NCBI RefSeq assembly: GCF_015234305.1
Contig: NZ_JADGMI010000002.1
Span: 930,001 to 994,000 of the forward strand
Source of the DNA: Superficieibacter sp. 1612_C1
GTDB taxonomy: Bacteria; Pseudomonadota; Gammaproteobacteria; Enterobacterales; Enterobacteriaceae
DNA: 64,000 nucleotides
Direction: 5' to 3'
Of the stretch, positions 34,683 to 43,984 are shown piece after piece (position 1 is the first letter of the stretch; each line of letters opens with the position of its first letter). A program made the position numbers and the translations under genes. The notes beneath the pieces are model-generated. The model worked only from the letters and a program-made list of their open reading frames with translations. It had not been told where the DNA came from and did not search any database.

Positions 34683-35023
34683 TGCCATGAAGTACTAAAG
34701 CGGTGAGACCGTTCCTGCAAGCTGCAGTAGTAATGCAGCCCCGAGTCCCCATGAGGGAGCCAGAAGCAGGTCCGAACTGCGACATACCGCTGGTCAGGGT
34801 TAATCGAAGAAATGGGTCTGCCGGTAAAGCAGCGCGAACGCCAAACGCGTAGCGGTTATTAGCGGCGATTAAGCGACAGCGACTCAAGGCATGGGCGCGG
34901 CCACTGCGAGAGTGTGGCCTGTTTAAAAATAAAGAAAGGGCCGTCACATAACCAGCAGATTTTCTCCCCCAGTAACTTAACAATGTGCTGTACTGAACTC
35001 TCATATCATTGAGGATAACGTTC
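34683..35023. other. Non-coding gap after the lysis cassette
   Basis: 341 bp with no believable gene; reverse-strand open frames here read as shadows. It contains GGCCAC/GTGGCC (34899-34919) followed by TGTTTAAAAA, a weak terminator, and several short hairpins further left. A structured RNA is possible but not identified. Confidence 0.45.
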
Positions 35024-35269
35024 ATGGGACAGTCAAAACTAGCTAATACTTTAGGTCTTACAGATGAGCAGTTGGAAGAAATGGGCCTTGATGAAGATTC
35101 TATACATCCCGATACCGGTTATTCTGGTGAGATGCCTTACTCATATTATTTCAATGTTCCCGAGGATACTCCTAAAGAAATCCTTGAGGAAAAGGGCTGG
35201 TCTGTTGGAGAGCGTATCGAAATAGATTTAAACTTTTTTGATGATCCTGAAGAACCTCATGGTGAGTGA
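35024..35269 (+). CDS. Small highly acidic protein
   Basis: 81 residues, rich in Asp/Glu (LTDEQLEEMGLDEDSIHPD; DLNFFDDPEEPHGE). ATG at 35024 with GAGG 12 nt upstream, own terminator downstream. The charge resembles DNA-mimic anti-restriction or anti-defence proteins, but no homology supports this. Confidence 0.6.
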   Translation: MGQSKLANTLGLTDEQLEEMGLDEDSIHPDTGYSGEMPYSYYFNVPEDTPKEILEEKGWSVGERIEIDLNFFDDPEEPHGE

Positions 35270-35276
35270 CTGAATA

Positions 35277-35303
35277 GCCGCCAGTTCAGGCGGCGCTTTT
35301 ATA
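35277..35303 (+). terminator. Terminator after the acidic gene
   Basis: GCCGCC-AGTTCA-GGCGGC followed by GCTTTTAT. Confidence 0.7.
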
Positions 35304-35339
35304 AAAAACCGAAATATCAATTAATTAGTTAGGAAATGA

Positions 35340-35531
35340 TTAGTCCGAAAATTGTTCGGAAAGATATTCTATGATGTCTTCTTTTTTTAAACCGGTGCAT
35401 TGCGAAAGCCCTTCGGCTAGTTCTTCTAAAGTCCGCCCAAAAGGTGAATCACCAAACGAAGCGCGAGCAAAATACAGTCCATTCCCATAGCCTATGTCAT
35501 AAATCGTTTGATTTAGCTTAACTCTGATCAT
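35340..35531 (-). CDS. Unknown small leftward protein (63 residues)
   Basis: Start at ATG 35531 with AGGAG eight bases upstream. MIRVKLNQTIYDIGYGNGLY and a C-terminal helical part (ELAEGLSQCTGLKKEDIIEY). Leftward within the late region, so an independent unit. Not recognised. Confidence 0.55.
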   Translation of the reverse strand: MIRVKLNQTIYDIGYGNGLYFARASFGDSPFGRTLEELAEGLSQCTGLKKEDIIEYLSEQFSD

Positions 35532-35666
35532 ATGGGATATCTCCTGCATTAATTAGATAGGTTGTAAGATGTCTATAGTGCTTTAGCCTTCGATTAATCT
35601 ACGGTAGGCATTCACTGGTTTTCTTTGATAATATTAGACGTCTCAATTTAATCGTTCGAGCTTAAA

Positions 35667-35879
35667 ATGAAAGTCAGTGTTGCAGTGATTTATCCAGACG
35701 GTCAGGTTAAGAAAATGACTATTCCAGAGGATACAAGATCCATCTCGGTAGAGTACAACCAGCACAATCTGACGATGTCAATTGAGGCATATGTGTTAGA
35801 TGGTGTAGAACGCTACTTTGCTCGCACGCAATCTGAGATCTCGGATGCTGAGATAGAAGCCGCCTTAAAAAGTATTTAA
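35667..35879 (+). CDS. Unknown small protein (70 residues)
   Basis: MKVSVAVIYPDGQVKKMTIP onward, alternating beta-strands then a helix (SEISDAEIEAALKSI). Followed by a terminator. Not recognised. Confidence 0.55.
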   Translation: MKVSVAVIYPDGQVKKMTIPEDTRSISVEYNQHNLTMSIEAYVLDGVERYFARTQSEISDAEIEAALKSI

Positions 35880-35905
35880 TCACTACTTCCAGAGCAAAAG
35901 TCTGT

Positions 35906-35936
35906 AGCCACTGGCATCTGCTGGTGGCCTTTTTCT
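35906..35936 (+). terminator. Terminator after the 70-residue gene
   Basis: AGCCACTGG/CTGGTGGCC-type stem with following TTTTTCT. Confidence 0.7.
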
Positions 35937-36043
35937 GCGCATCGCACGCGCATCAACGAGACACTTTCAGCAGTGAGCCTGGGATAACGCTTGTCTCGGG
36001 CGGCTTTCCCGTGCGACAGGCGCACCTCTAAAAGGAAATAATC

Positions 36044-36952
36044 ATGCACGATTCAAAACTGTCACCGCTTTGCGATGCAGCAACTGACGTCCTTTATGCG
36101 CTTTTCTTTCGAGGCGCTTTACTGAGTGGTGATCTGCCATCTAAATTGGGCGCTAACGAGCTGCGGGATGCTGGTCTGGCTTGTGCGAAGCACACTGCTA
36201 CACCATTCGGCGGTGAGGACTATTTCACTTATCTGACGGCTAAAGGGCAGGAGTTCGCCATCAAATATCTGGCCGAGACACGTTTCGGCGTAGCGCAGAA
36301 GAGTGAAAATGAAGCATTCATCAAAAAGGTAAAGATACAGCCAGCTTCAATTGCTGCAAGTGCTATTGAGGGGGAACACGCCCGGCAAGCTGAGGCCATT
36401 GCCAGGGAAGCTAAGGAGCGAAGTGAGGCATCAAGTCAGTCTGTTTGGGTGCCATCAAGACCGATTCCCTCAGCGGATGAATCCATTGAGCAGCGTACGC
36501 TTTCAGTAGTGCTGTCCAGTGCATTGCATCAGGTCGATGCTGAGCGGGCTGGTGACGTCGCTATTAAACTCGCCCAGGCTGTTAAGTCAGCGTTCCAGAC
36601 CCTGAATAGCGGCTTTGCTGCTGGAGGCAAGATGAGTCAGCAGTGGGGAGTAAAGATGGATTCAATTGTTAGCCTCGCAAGGGTGGATCAGCCTAAACAG
36701 GTGGACCAACAGCCCGATGCTCACGATCCTGTTTCGCTGCAAGACATCAAAGCCAGTCGTGAAGATGACATGCTTACCTTCGGAGACTATCCCGGCGCAC
36801 AGCTCACGGGCAAGGTAGCTTTCAACGCAGCCTCCTCTGAAACGAGGGTCATCTTTTCCCAGGATATGAAGAAAGCCATTAGCGATGTGGTGCTGAATGT
36901 TATCCAAGAACAGAGCAAGCCAGGCGGCCTACTGCATCGCCATTCCCGCTGA
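36044..36952 (+). CDS. Unknown phage protein (302 residues)
   Basis: N-terminal region (SKLSPLCDAATDVLYALFFR) resembles a small antirepressor-like helical domain; the middle is Ala/Glu-rich helix; the C-terminus is polar. AAAAGGAAATAATC precedes the ATG. Located between lysis and packaging genes. Not recognised. Confidence 0.55.
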   Translation: MHDSKLSPLCDAATDVLYALFFRGALLSGDLPSKLGANELRDAGLACAKHTATPFGGEDYFTYLTAKGQEFAIKYLAETRFGVAQKSENEAFIKKVKIQPASIAASAIEGEHARQAEAIAREAKERSEASSQSVWVPSRPIPSADESIEQRTLSVVLSSALHQVDAERAGDVAIKLAQAVKSAFQTLNSGFAAGGKMSQQWGVKMDSIVSLARVDQPKQVDQQPDAHDPVSLQDIKASREDDMLTFGDYPGAQLTGKVAFNAASSETRVIFSQDMKKAISDVVLNVIQEQSKPGGLLHRHSR

Positions 36953-36966
36953 CCTGTGGAGCACCC

Positions 36967-37197
36967 ATGCGAATAACCGTACTCGACGATGATCCCGGCA
37001 AAAAAATTAATCCCGCTGTTGAGCGCTATAAGGTTTTTCTCAATGGTGAAGAGGTCAAACATTGCTTCACTGTAGATGATGAGAAAGGCGAAATAGTAGA
37101 GTCTATGACAGACGAAAGCGGCCGGGTGATATCGGAAAACAGTGAGGTTAAACGGCGCACACGATACGGCAAAGTCACCATTGAGAGAATACCCTAA
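36967..37197 (+). CDS. Small phage protein (76 residues)
   Basis: MRITVLDDDPGKKINPAVER, then a beta-rich stretch (RYKVFLNGEEVKHCFTVDDE). Start 14 bp after the upstream stop, probably the same transcript. A type often found just upstream of terminase in enterobacterial prophages. Function unknown. Confidence 0.6.
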   Translation: MRITVLDDDPGKKINPAVERYKVFLNGEEVKHCFTVDDEKGEIVESMTDESGRVISENSEVKRRTRYGKVTIERIP

Positions 37198-37258
37198 TCA
37201 GTTTATTTTTAACCTCAGTTTGCTTAGCATGATCCTCGTGAATACAGAGGAGAAAAAT

Positions 37259-37480
37259 ATGTTTGTAGCAAAAGGATTAAAAGCAGATCCTGATAATAAA
37301 GGATGGGTTTTAGGTTGGGAGGTAGTACGTGGTGCGCCGTGGCATCTGATGGGTGTATATGCCACTAAGGATATGGCGGAAACAAAATGCTCCCAGTTGG
37401 ATAAGGAGTATCAAGTTCATTATGGATCTCATCGACTAGGCAGTGATGATTTTATCTGGCACCCCTCCTCAGGCAGCTAA
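37259..37480 (+). CDS. Unknown small protein (73 residues)
   Basis: Start at ATG 37259 with GAGGAGAAAA upstream. MFVAKGLKADPDNKGWVLGW and YATKDMAETKCSQLDKEYQV; alpha/beta, soluble. Terminator downstream. Not recognised. Confidence 0.55.
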   Translation: MFVAKGLKADPDNKGWVLGWEVVRGAPWHLMGVYATKDMAETKCSQLDKEYQVHYGSHRLGSDDFIWHPSSGS

Positions 37481-37497
37481 CGTTTACAAACAATCTT

Positions 37498-37521
37498 AGC
37501 CTCGCACTAGCGGGGCTTTTT
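37498..37521 (+). terminator. Terminator before the terminase genes
   Basis: AGCCTCGC-ACTA-GCGGGGCT followed by TTTTATTG. Confidence 0.75.
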
Positions 37522-37583
37522 ATTGTCACTCCAATGCCTTCCGTTGGTGGGCATCGCAATGACTTTAACTCAGGATACGTAAC

Positions 37584-38579
37584 ATGGCAAAACCGGACTG
37601 GGGCGAGCTTCAGCAGCGGTTCCTGTCCGATCATGCCAGCACCGGCATTTCCCCAAAAGATTGGTGTGAAGCGCAGGGACTGAACTACGCAACTGCCCGT
37701 CGCTATATCAAAAAACCAACTGCGCAAAGTGCGCAAAAATCTGCGCAGAAGAAAGTGCGCACTGCGCAAAAGGATAAAAGCGCCGATACGCTGGTGGAAA
37801 GCGAACTGACCGCCCAGCAAAAGCGCTTCGTTGCTGAATATCTTATCGACCAGAACGCGACTGCTGCCGCCACGAGAGCAGGTTACAGCGATGCCAGTTA
37901 TGGTCGCCACCTCCTCACGATTCCTCACGTTGCGCAGGCAATTGCGCAGCAGCAAAAGGCTTCTCTTGTGCGCACGCTTGCCACGGCAGATGAAGTCCTT
38001 GAGCAGATGTGGCAACTCGCCACCTTCGACGCGAATGAGCTTTCACAGTATCGCCGGGGTTGCTGTCGCTATTGCTGGGGCTTCGGGCATAACTATCAGT
38101 GGCGCGACATGGTGGAGTTTGAGGAGCAGCGTTTAAAAGCAGCTGAGAGGAAAGGCCGGGAGCCTGAAGACAATGGTGGTTACGGCTACGATCACAACCG
38201 CGAACCAAACTCTGACTGCCCGCGCTGCAACGGTGATGGTATTGGTCAGCCCTACTTCTCTGACACCCGCAAATTGTCACCTGTTTCCAGGCTGGCATAC
38301 TCCGGAATAAAACTTGGAAAGAATGGCGTGGAGATCACTTCCATCAGCCGCGAGCGCATGTATGAAGCTGTGATGAAGCGGCTTGGTCTCGCTGACAGTG
38401 AATTCGCACAGCGGTTACAGCAAATCGAGATTGAGCGCCGCCAGCTTGAAGTGGACAAACTGCGCAAAGAGCTGGCCGCCGATCCGGAAGATGACGTTCC
38501 GTTGCCCGTGGCAATCAATATCAATGTCGCGGATGCACGCGTAAGGAAAGACGATGACGGGGATATCGCCGACCCTTAA
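37584..38579 (+). CDS. Terminase small subunit with an internal zinc module
   Basis: 331 residues, long for a small subunit. An N-terminal DNA-binding helix-turn-helix region (ISPKDWCEAQGLNYATARRY) precedes a second one (LIDQNATAAATRAGYSDASY, terminase_2 type). In the middle (about residues 158-220) two pairs CCRYCWG and CPRCNGDG resemble a DnaJ-type zinc finger. It recognises the phage packaging site and pairs with the large subunit encoded next, overlapping it by 26 bp. Confidence 0.9.
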   Translation: MAKPDWGELQQRFLSDHASTGISPKDWCEAQGLNYATARRYIKKPTAQSAQKSAQKKVRTAQKDKSADTLVESELTAQQKRFVAEYLIDQNATAAATRAGYSDASYGRHLLTIPHVAQAIAQQQKASLVRTLATADEVLEQMWQLATFDANELSQYRRGCCRYCWGFGHNYQWRDMVEFEEQRLKAAERKGREPEDNGGYGYDHNREPNSDCPRCNGDGIGQPYFSDTRKLSPVSRLAYSGIKLGKNGVEITSISRERMYEAVMKRLGLADSEFAQRLQQIEIERRQLEVDKLRKELAADPEDDVPLPVAININVADARVRKDDDGDIADP

Positions 38580-39864
38580 CGTACCGCAGGCGCAGTTCCT
38601 GGCGATGCCGCACAAGTTTAAAGCTTATGTGGCTGGTTTTGGCTCCGGCAAGACGTGGGTGGGATGCGGTGGCATCTGCAAAGGGATGTGGGAGCATCCC
38701 AAAATCAACCAGGGCTATTTCGCGCCAACCTATCCGCAGATACGCGACATTTTCTATCCGACAGTGGAAGAGGTGGCGTTTGACTGGGGCCTGAAGGTCC
38801 GGATCAACGAGAGCAATAAAGAGGTCCATTTCTACGCCGGGCGGCAGTACCGGGGAACCACTATCTGCCGCTCGATGGAGAAGCCGGCCACTATCGTCGG
38901 CTTTAAGATTGGTAATGCGCTGGTAGATGAGCTGGACGTGATGGCCGCTGCCAAAGCGCAGCAGGCATGGCGAAAGATCATCGCCCGTATGCGCTATAAG
39001 GTCGATGGCCTGCGTAACGGGATTGACGTCACCACCACGCCGGAAGGTTTTAAGTTCGTTTACCAGCAGTTCGTAAAAGCAGTGCGTGATAAGCCGGAAC
39101 TGGCAACCCTGTACGGTCTGGTACAGGCTTCCACGTTTGATAATGAGGCGAACCTGCCGGAGGATTATATTCCCTCGCTGCTGGCGAGTTATCCGCCGGA
39201 GCTGATTAAAGCTTACCTGCGGGGGCAATTCACCAACCTTAAAAGCGGCACCATTTACCACCAGTTCGATCGCAGGCTGAATAACTGTGATGAGGTGGAG
39301 GAGCCGGGCGAGACGCTTTATATCGGCATGGACTTCAACGTCGGGAAGATGGCAGGCATTGTTCACGTTCTTCGCCTGGGACTGCCGTGCGCGGTAACGG
39401 AAATCATCAATGCGTACGATACGCCCGACATGATACGCATCATTAAAGAGCGTTTCTGGCTGTACGACGGCAGCGATTACCGCAAGGTTCGTGAAATATA
39501 CATCTACCCGGATGCCTCCGGCGACTCACGAAAATCGGCTCACGCCAGCACTACTGATATTGCCCAGCTCAAACAGGCTGGCTTTCACGTTGTGGTCAAT
39601 GCCAGCAATCCTCCGGTTAAAGACCGCATCAACGCCATGAACGCCATGTTCTGTAACGGCAACGGTGAGCGCCGATACCGGGTGAACGTCAAGCGCTGCC
39701 CGGTGTATACGGAGTCGCTTGAGCAACAGATATGGGACGAGAAGACGGGCGAGCCGGACAAAAAATCTGATAACGACCATCCCAACGATGCGGGGGGTTA
39801 TTACATCGTGAAGCAGTTCCCCATTATCAAACCGGTGCCAAAACCTATTCCTTTCAAATGGTAG
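38554..39864 (+). CDS. Terminase large subunit
   Basis: 436 residues. ATPase with Walker A GFGSGKT (near residue 28), Walker B-type LVDELD (near residue 128), and a C-terminal nuclease with acidic residues (YIGMDFNVGKM, YIYPDASGD). It pumps DNA into the procapsid and cuts it. Four bases before the portal gene. Confidence 0.95.
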   Translation: MTGISPTLNVPQAQFLAMPHKFKAYVAGFGSGKTWVGCGGICKGMWEHPKINQGYFAPTYPQIRDIFYPTVEEVAFDWGLKVRINESNKEVHFYAGRQYRGTTICRSMEKPATIVGFKIGNALVDELDVMAAAKAQQAWRKIIARMRYKVDGLRNGIDVTTTPEGFKFVYQQFVKAVRDKPELATLYGLVQASTFDNEANLPEDYIPSLLASYPPELIKAYLRGQFTNLKSGTIYHQFDRRLNNCDEVEEPGETLYIGMDFNVGKMAGIVHVLRLGLPCAVTEIINAYDTPDMIRIIKERFWLYDGSDYRKVREIYIYPDASGDSRKSAHASTTDIAQLKQAGFHVVVNASNPPVKDRINAMNAMFCNGNGERRYRVNVKRCPVYTESLEQQIWDEKTGEPDKKSDNDHPNDAGGYYIVKQFPIIKPVPKPIPFKW

Positions 39865-39868
39865 AACC

Positions 39869-41260
39869 ATGGCTCAACTAAATATCGATTATCGCCATCC
39901 TGCATATACCGAGTTTTTACCCGAGTGGGAAATGATCGGCGACTGCGTGGATGGTGAACGAAAAATAAAAAAGCGCGGCAAAGATTATCTTCCTCATCCC
40001 AGTAACGACAGCACGAATGATGATCCCCGCGGTGAACGTTATGATGCTTATAAAAAACGCGCCGCCTTCGTCAATGCCACAGGCCGTACTTTATCGGGCC
40101 TGATTGGGATTGCTTTTAACAAGCCGCCTAAAATTGAAATCAGCGGCGGGATAGCGGATATCGCCACCGATGCTGATGGAGAAGGTCAGCCTCTCGAACA
40201 GATGATCCGTGATTGCCTGGGACAAAATCTGCAACGTGGCCGCGCGGGAATTCTGACTGATTACACAGGTTCGGGTATTCAGACGCAGGCGACGAAAGGT
40301 CGCCCGGTTCTGCGGCTCTTTACGGCTAAAGAAGTGATCAACTGGCGCGTGACTAAAGGCAGAACCTCGCTGGTGGTAATTCATTACCTCGAGCCGGCAG
40401 ACGATCCCGACGCATTTGAGCTGACGTTAAAGCGTCACTGGATTGAACTGCGTCTGATAAACGGCGTAGCCCATGCGCGTAAATGGGAAGAAGGTTCTGA
40501 ACGGATTGAAGGGGGAGAGCTTACCCCATTGAAAGATGCCAGCGGCATCGCACTGGATGAGTTGCCATGGTCATGGTTAGGCGCAAGTAACAACGATCAC
40601 ACCCCGGATTCTCCGCCCCTGGCAGACATCGCCTATATCAACATCAAACATTATCAGGCCGAGGCCGATATCGCCGAAGCTGCTCATACGGTTGGTCAAC
40701 CAATGGTCGCTCTGGCAGGGCTGACAGAAGAGTGGGCTGATAAATACCTTGCCGATGGATTTACCGTCGGTTCGCGCAAAGGCGTTTTACTGCCTGTCGG
40801 CGGCGATCTGAAGTTTGCACAACCTGATGAGCGAAACATTCTCGTTACCCTGGCTGAGCGCCGGGAAAAGCAAATGGCGATGCTCGGGGCAAAGCTGGTC
40901 GAACGAAACACTGCGGCCAGAACGGCAACCCAGGCAGGTGATGAAGCCCAGACTGATAATTCTATTTTGTCGCTGTGTGCCGGGAACGTTGAACAGGCGA
41001 TTAACCGGGCGCTCGCTTTTGCCGTTCAGTTTGCAGGCAGCGGCGAGGGCACTGTCGAGCTCAATAAGAAGTATGAAATCGCCAGCCTTGACTATCAGGC
41101 GATCGCTGCGCTTCTCGGGGCGGTTCAGTCGGGCAAGATGCGTCTTGTGGACTTTGTCCGTTACCAGCAGCGCATCGGGCTGATTGGCCAGGATGAGAAA
41201 CCCGATGATATCGTCGATGAGCTTCTGAATCAGGAGCCTTCATTACTGACCGGAGAGTGA
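39869..41260 (+). CDS. Portal protein (DUF4055)
   Basis: 463 residues matching the DUF4055 phage portal family: RHPAYTEFLPEWEMIGDCVD at the start, FVNATGRTLSGLIGIAFNKP, and a long helix. It forms the dodecameric vertex through which DNA enters and leaves. Located between terminase and the MuF protein as expected. Confidence 0.9.
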   Translation: MAQLNIDYRHPAYTEFLPEWEMIGDCVDGERKIKKRGKDYLPHPSNDSTNDDPRGERYDAYKKRAAFVNATGRTLSGLIGIAFNKPPKIEISGGIADIATDADGEGQPLEQMIRDCLGQNLQRGRAGILTDYTGSGIQTQATKGRPVLRLFTAKEVINWRVTKGRTSLVVIHYLEPADDPDAFELTLKRHWIELRLINGVAHARKWEEGSERIEGGELTPLKDASGIALDELPWSWLGASNNDHTPDSPPLADIAYINIKHYQAEADIAEAAHTVGQPMVALAGLTEEWADKYLADGFTVGSRKGVLLPVGGDLKFAQPDERNILVTLAERREKQMAMLGAKLVERNTAARTATQAGDEAQTDNSILSLCAGNVEQAINRALAFAVQFAGSGEGTVELNKKYEIASLDYQAIAALLGAVQSGKMRLVDFVRYQQRIGLIGQDEKPDDIVDELLNQEPSLLTGE

Positions 41261-41261
41261 A

Positions 41262-43019
41262 ATGGCAGTCAATGACAGGTTACGTGACGAAGCGATAGCG
41301 CATGGGCTGTTCGTCAGCCGTTATTCTACTGGCGTTGCAAAGCGCATGGTTAAAGTGCTCAATCAGAGCGATGCCGAACTCACGGCACGTTTGCTGGTGG
41401 CAATGGACAGCCTGCCGCATGAAAGCTTTACGGTTCGCCGCCTGGAAAGCCTGCTCGGGAGCGTCAGGCAAATAAACGAGCAGGCTATAGCCTCGATGCA
41501 TACCACTCTGGCGGATGAGCTGATGCAGTTTGCCCGGCATGAAGCGGGTTATCAGTTAAGCCTTTTCGATTCACTTTTACCCTCAGAAATAAAGCGTCAT
41601 TACCCGTTACAGGGCATCACCCCTGAGATGGTCTATGCCGCTGCAATGGCTCAGCCCTTTCAGGGACGTCTACTTAACGAATGGGCAGACAATCTTCGGG
41701 AAGACCGTCTCGCGCGCATTACAAATACCGTGCGGCGCGGCTATTTGCTGGGAGACACGACCGAAGCGATCGCCAGACAGGTCAGGGGTCAGGCGAATAA
41801 TGGCTTTCAGGATGGCGCATTGCAGATGAGCCGGGCGAATGCCGCAAGTATCAGTAAAACAGCGGTGAATCATCTCGCGGCAACAGCGCGTACCAGTTTC
41901 GCTGAAGCCAATGGCGATATCGTGAAAGGCAAGCAGTGGCTCTCTACCCTCGATAATCGCACCACGCATCTGTGTATCGTGCGCGATCGGCTGCGTTACA
42001 CCCTGGACAACAAACCTGTAGGCCATAAGGTGCCTTATCTTCAGGGGCCGGGAAAAATACATTTCTGCTGCCGCTCGACTGAAACCCTGATCACAAAATC
42101 ATGGCGCGAGCTTGGTATCGACGCAGACGAAATGGATGAAGGTACCCGCGCCAGCATGGATGGTCAGGTTCCGGCTGATACCACTTACCTTGAGTGGCTG
42201 GCCCGCCAGCCTGAACATCGCCAGGATGAAGTCCTTGGGCCGGAGCGCGCAGGGCTTTACCGCGCTGGCAAGGTACGGCTCAGTGACATGTTTACGGATA
42301 AGGGGGAATGGATAAGCCTGGCGCGACTGAAAGCGCTGTCAGCTGCTGATAAAGCCGGGAATTATCCCGGCTTTTCTTTGTCCGCCGCTCAGTCAGTGGC
42401 GGAGATCGAGAAGGGAATGCGGGGCATCATTGCCGATGAATTACACTTCCCTGAAGGTACCTCGCTGGAATCAGCCCGGATCGCCGCCAGCGCCATGCTG
42501 GACGTGATTACCCGTTTCGGCCTGCCGCCGGTGAGTTCGTTCGGCAAGGTGTCGGGGGCGCGGCAAAGTGCTGCTGGTGCGTATTACGAGGCAAGCGGGG
42601 CTGTTCATATCGCCCCATGGGCGTTACAGGCAGATGAATGGGCGGGGATCCGGGACAACGGAGCCAGTTATGATTTCGTGTCATCTCTGTCGCTGGAAAA
42701 AATGTTCACTATTTCAGATGCAGCGTCCCTCGCGGCGGAAGGCGTTCCCTTCGATTACACCGTGATACCCAGCGTTGCTGGCACCATTACACATGAAATG
42801 GGGCATCATCTCTATTTCCAGCATCTGACCGATGTGGAGAAAATAACCGTAGATGCTTACGAGTCAGGCTGGTGGCGTCCTGTTAGCTATTATGCCTCCG
42901 AAAATGAGCGTGAGCTGTTTGCAGAAACCCTTGCGCTCTTCATGCTGGGCAGCGAGGATGACCACAAACGCATTAATCCGGAGCTGCTCGAATGGCTGAA
43001 GAAAAATTCCCGTACCTGA
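41262..43019 (+). CDS. MuF-type head morphogenesis protein fused to a zinc metallopeptidase
   Basis: 585 residues. The N-terminal half is a MuF/gp7-like minor head protein, whose conserved part (about residues 200-275) includes KQWLSTLDNRTTHLCIVRD and HFCCRSTE. After a variable linker the C-terminal third has the peptidase motif HEMGHH (near residue 510) with a further acidic site ENERELFAETLAL (near 547), as in minigluzincins. MuF proteins are packaged in the head, so the peptidase may be ejected into the host. Target unknown. Confidence 0.85.
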   Translation: MAVNDRLRDEAIAHGLFVSRYSTGVAKRMVKVLNQSDAELTARLLVAMDSLPHESFTVRRLESLLGSVRQINEQAIASMHTTLADELMQFARHEAGYQLSLFDSLLPSEIKRHYPLQGITPEMVYAAAMAQPFQGRLLNEWADNLREDRLARITNTVRRGYLLGDTTEAIARQVRGQANNGFQDGALQMSRANAASISKTAVNHLAATARTSFAEANGDIVKGKQWLSTLDNRTTHLCIVRDRLRYTLDNKPVGHKVPYLQGPGKIHFCCRSTETLITKSWRELGIDADEMDEGTRASMDGQVPADTTYLEWLARQPEHRQDEVLGPERAGLYRAGKVRLSDMFTDKGEWISLARLKALSAADKAGNYPGFSLSAAQSVAEIEKGMRGIIADELHFPEGTSLESARIAASAMLDVITRFGLPPVSSFGKVSGARQSAAGAYYEASGAVHIAPWALQADEWAGIRDNGASYDFVSSLSLEKMFTISDAASLAAEGVPFDYTVIPSVAGTITHEMGHHLYFQHLTDVEKITVDAYESGWWRPVSYYASENERELFAETLALFMLGSEDDHKRINPELLEWLKKNSRT

Positions 43020-43180
43020 AACAGGCGCACGCACTATTCCACACTAAACCCCGGCCCGCCAATCTCGCGGATAAGCTGGAAGAGCTTGCCCAAAAAGCTG
43101 GCGGCACAACCGTGGAAGCACGGATGATCGGTTCCCTGGTGAGTGCCGCATGGATGGATGAAATGAACGGCCACGTCTGA
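42992..43180 (+). CDS. Small protein overlapping the MuF-peptidase end
   Basis: 62 residues (MAEEKFPYLKQAHALFHTKP), starting 28 bp before the MuF stop with GGAG eight bases upstream. A downstream terminator ends this unit. It could be an inhibitor or partner of the peptidase, but nothing in the sequence proves it. Confidence 0.55.
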   Translation: MAEEKFPYLKQAHALFHTKPRPANLADKLEELAQKAGGTTVEARMIGSLVSAAWMDEMNGHV

Positions 43181-43201
43181 AAATTTATCAACTCACTATG
43201 A

Positions 43202-43227
43202 GGCTGCCCACGGGCGGCCTTTTTTTA
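43202..43227 (+). terminator. Terminator before the scaffold gene
   Basis: GGCTGCCC/GGGCGGCC stem followed by TTTTTTTAT. Confidence 0.8.
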
Positions 43228-43269
43228 TACCCGCAGTCCGTGACTGCAACATCTGACCCGAGGTTATAG

Positions 43270-43971
43270 ATGCTTAAGTTCAAACTGACCAAAGAAGAAT
43301 TCGATGCGCTTGATGATGCTCAAAAGGCCATGTATGCCGGGGCCGGAGAAGAGGGCTATCAACTGGCTATTGAAGGCGTGCCGGACGTTTCCGGCCTCGA
43401 AAAGAAAGTGAACGAACTGCTTGGGGAGAAAAAAGCCGAGCAGGAAAAGCGCCGCCTGGCCGAGGAAGAAGCCCGCAAAGCAGCCGAAGAACAGGCCCGT
43501 AAAAAAGGTGACCTGGAAACTCTCGAAAAAAGCTGGGCGGAGAAAATGAGTTCGCGCGAAAAAGAACTGCTTGCGCAAATCGATGAGCGCGATACGCGCC
43601 TGCATACCCTGCTGGTGGATAACGTTGCACAGACACTGGCGACGAAGCTTGCGGGCGACAGCGCCGCAGTTATCACCCCTCACATCAAATCCCGGTTAAT
43701 TGTCGAAGACGGCAAAACCCGCGTCGTAGACGCAGAAGGGAAGCCATCTGCGGCAACGATCGAGGATTTAGAGAAAGAATTCCGTAACAACAAGCTGTTT
43801 GCCCCGGTTGTTATTGGTAGTAAGGCATCCGGTACCGGCGGTACGGGCGGCCAGTCCTTCGTCAGCGGCGACGGCAAAAAATGGAGCGATTACACCGAGG
43901 CTGAACGCCTCAAACTTTTCCAGGAGGACCGCGAGACATTCAATCGTCTGGCGGCCACACAGAACCAATAA
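43270..43971 (+). CDS. Scaffold-like head protein
   Basis: 233 residues: a charged central coiled coil (about residues 55-110, rich in KKAEQEKRRLAEEEARKA-type sequence), then a short beta region and a C-terminal Gly-rich, acidic helix. Position immediately upstream of the major capsid gene fits a scaffolding protein that shapes the procapsid. Confidence 0.8.
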   Translation: MLKFKLTKEEFDALDDAQKAMYAGAGEEGYQLAIEGVPDVSGLEKKVNELLGEKKAEQEKRRLAEEEARKAAEEQARKKGDLETLEKSWAEKMSSREKELLAQIDERDTRLHTLLVDNVAQTLATKLAGDSAAVITPHIKSRLIVEDGKTRVVDAEGKPSAATIEDLEKEFRNNKLFAPVVIGSKASGTGGTGGQSFVSGDGKKWSDYTEAERLKLFQEDRETFNRLAATQNQ

Positions 43972-43984
43972 GAGGTAACGCCGC

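Noticed and set aside
34606-35025. 139-codon leftward open frame across the gap after Rz
   Set aside because: It overlaps Rz/Rz1, has no ribosome site and reads as low-complexity, basic, shadow-like sequence.
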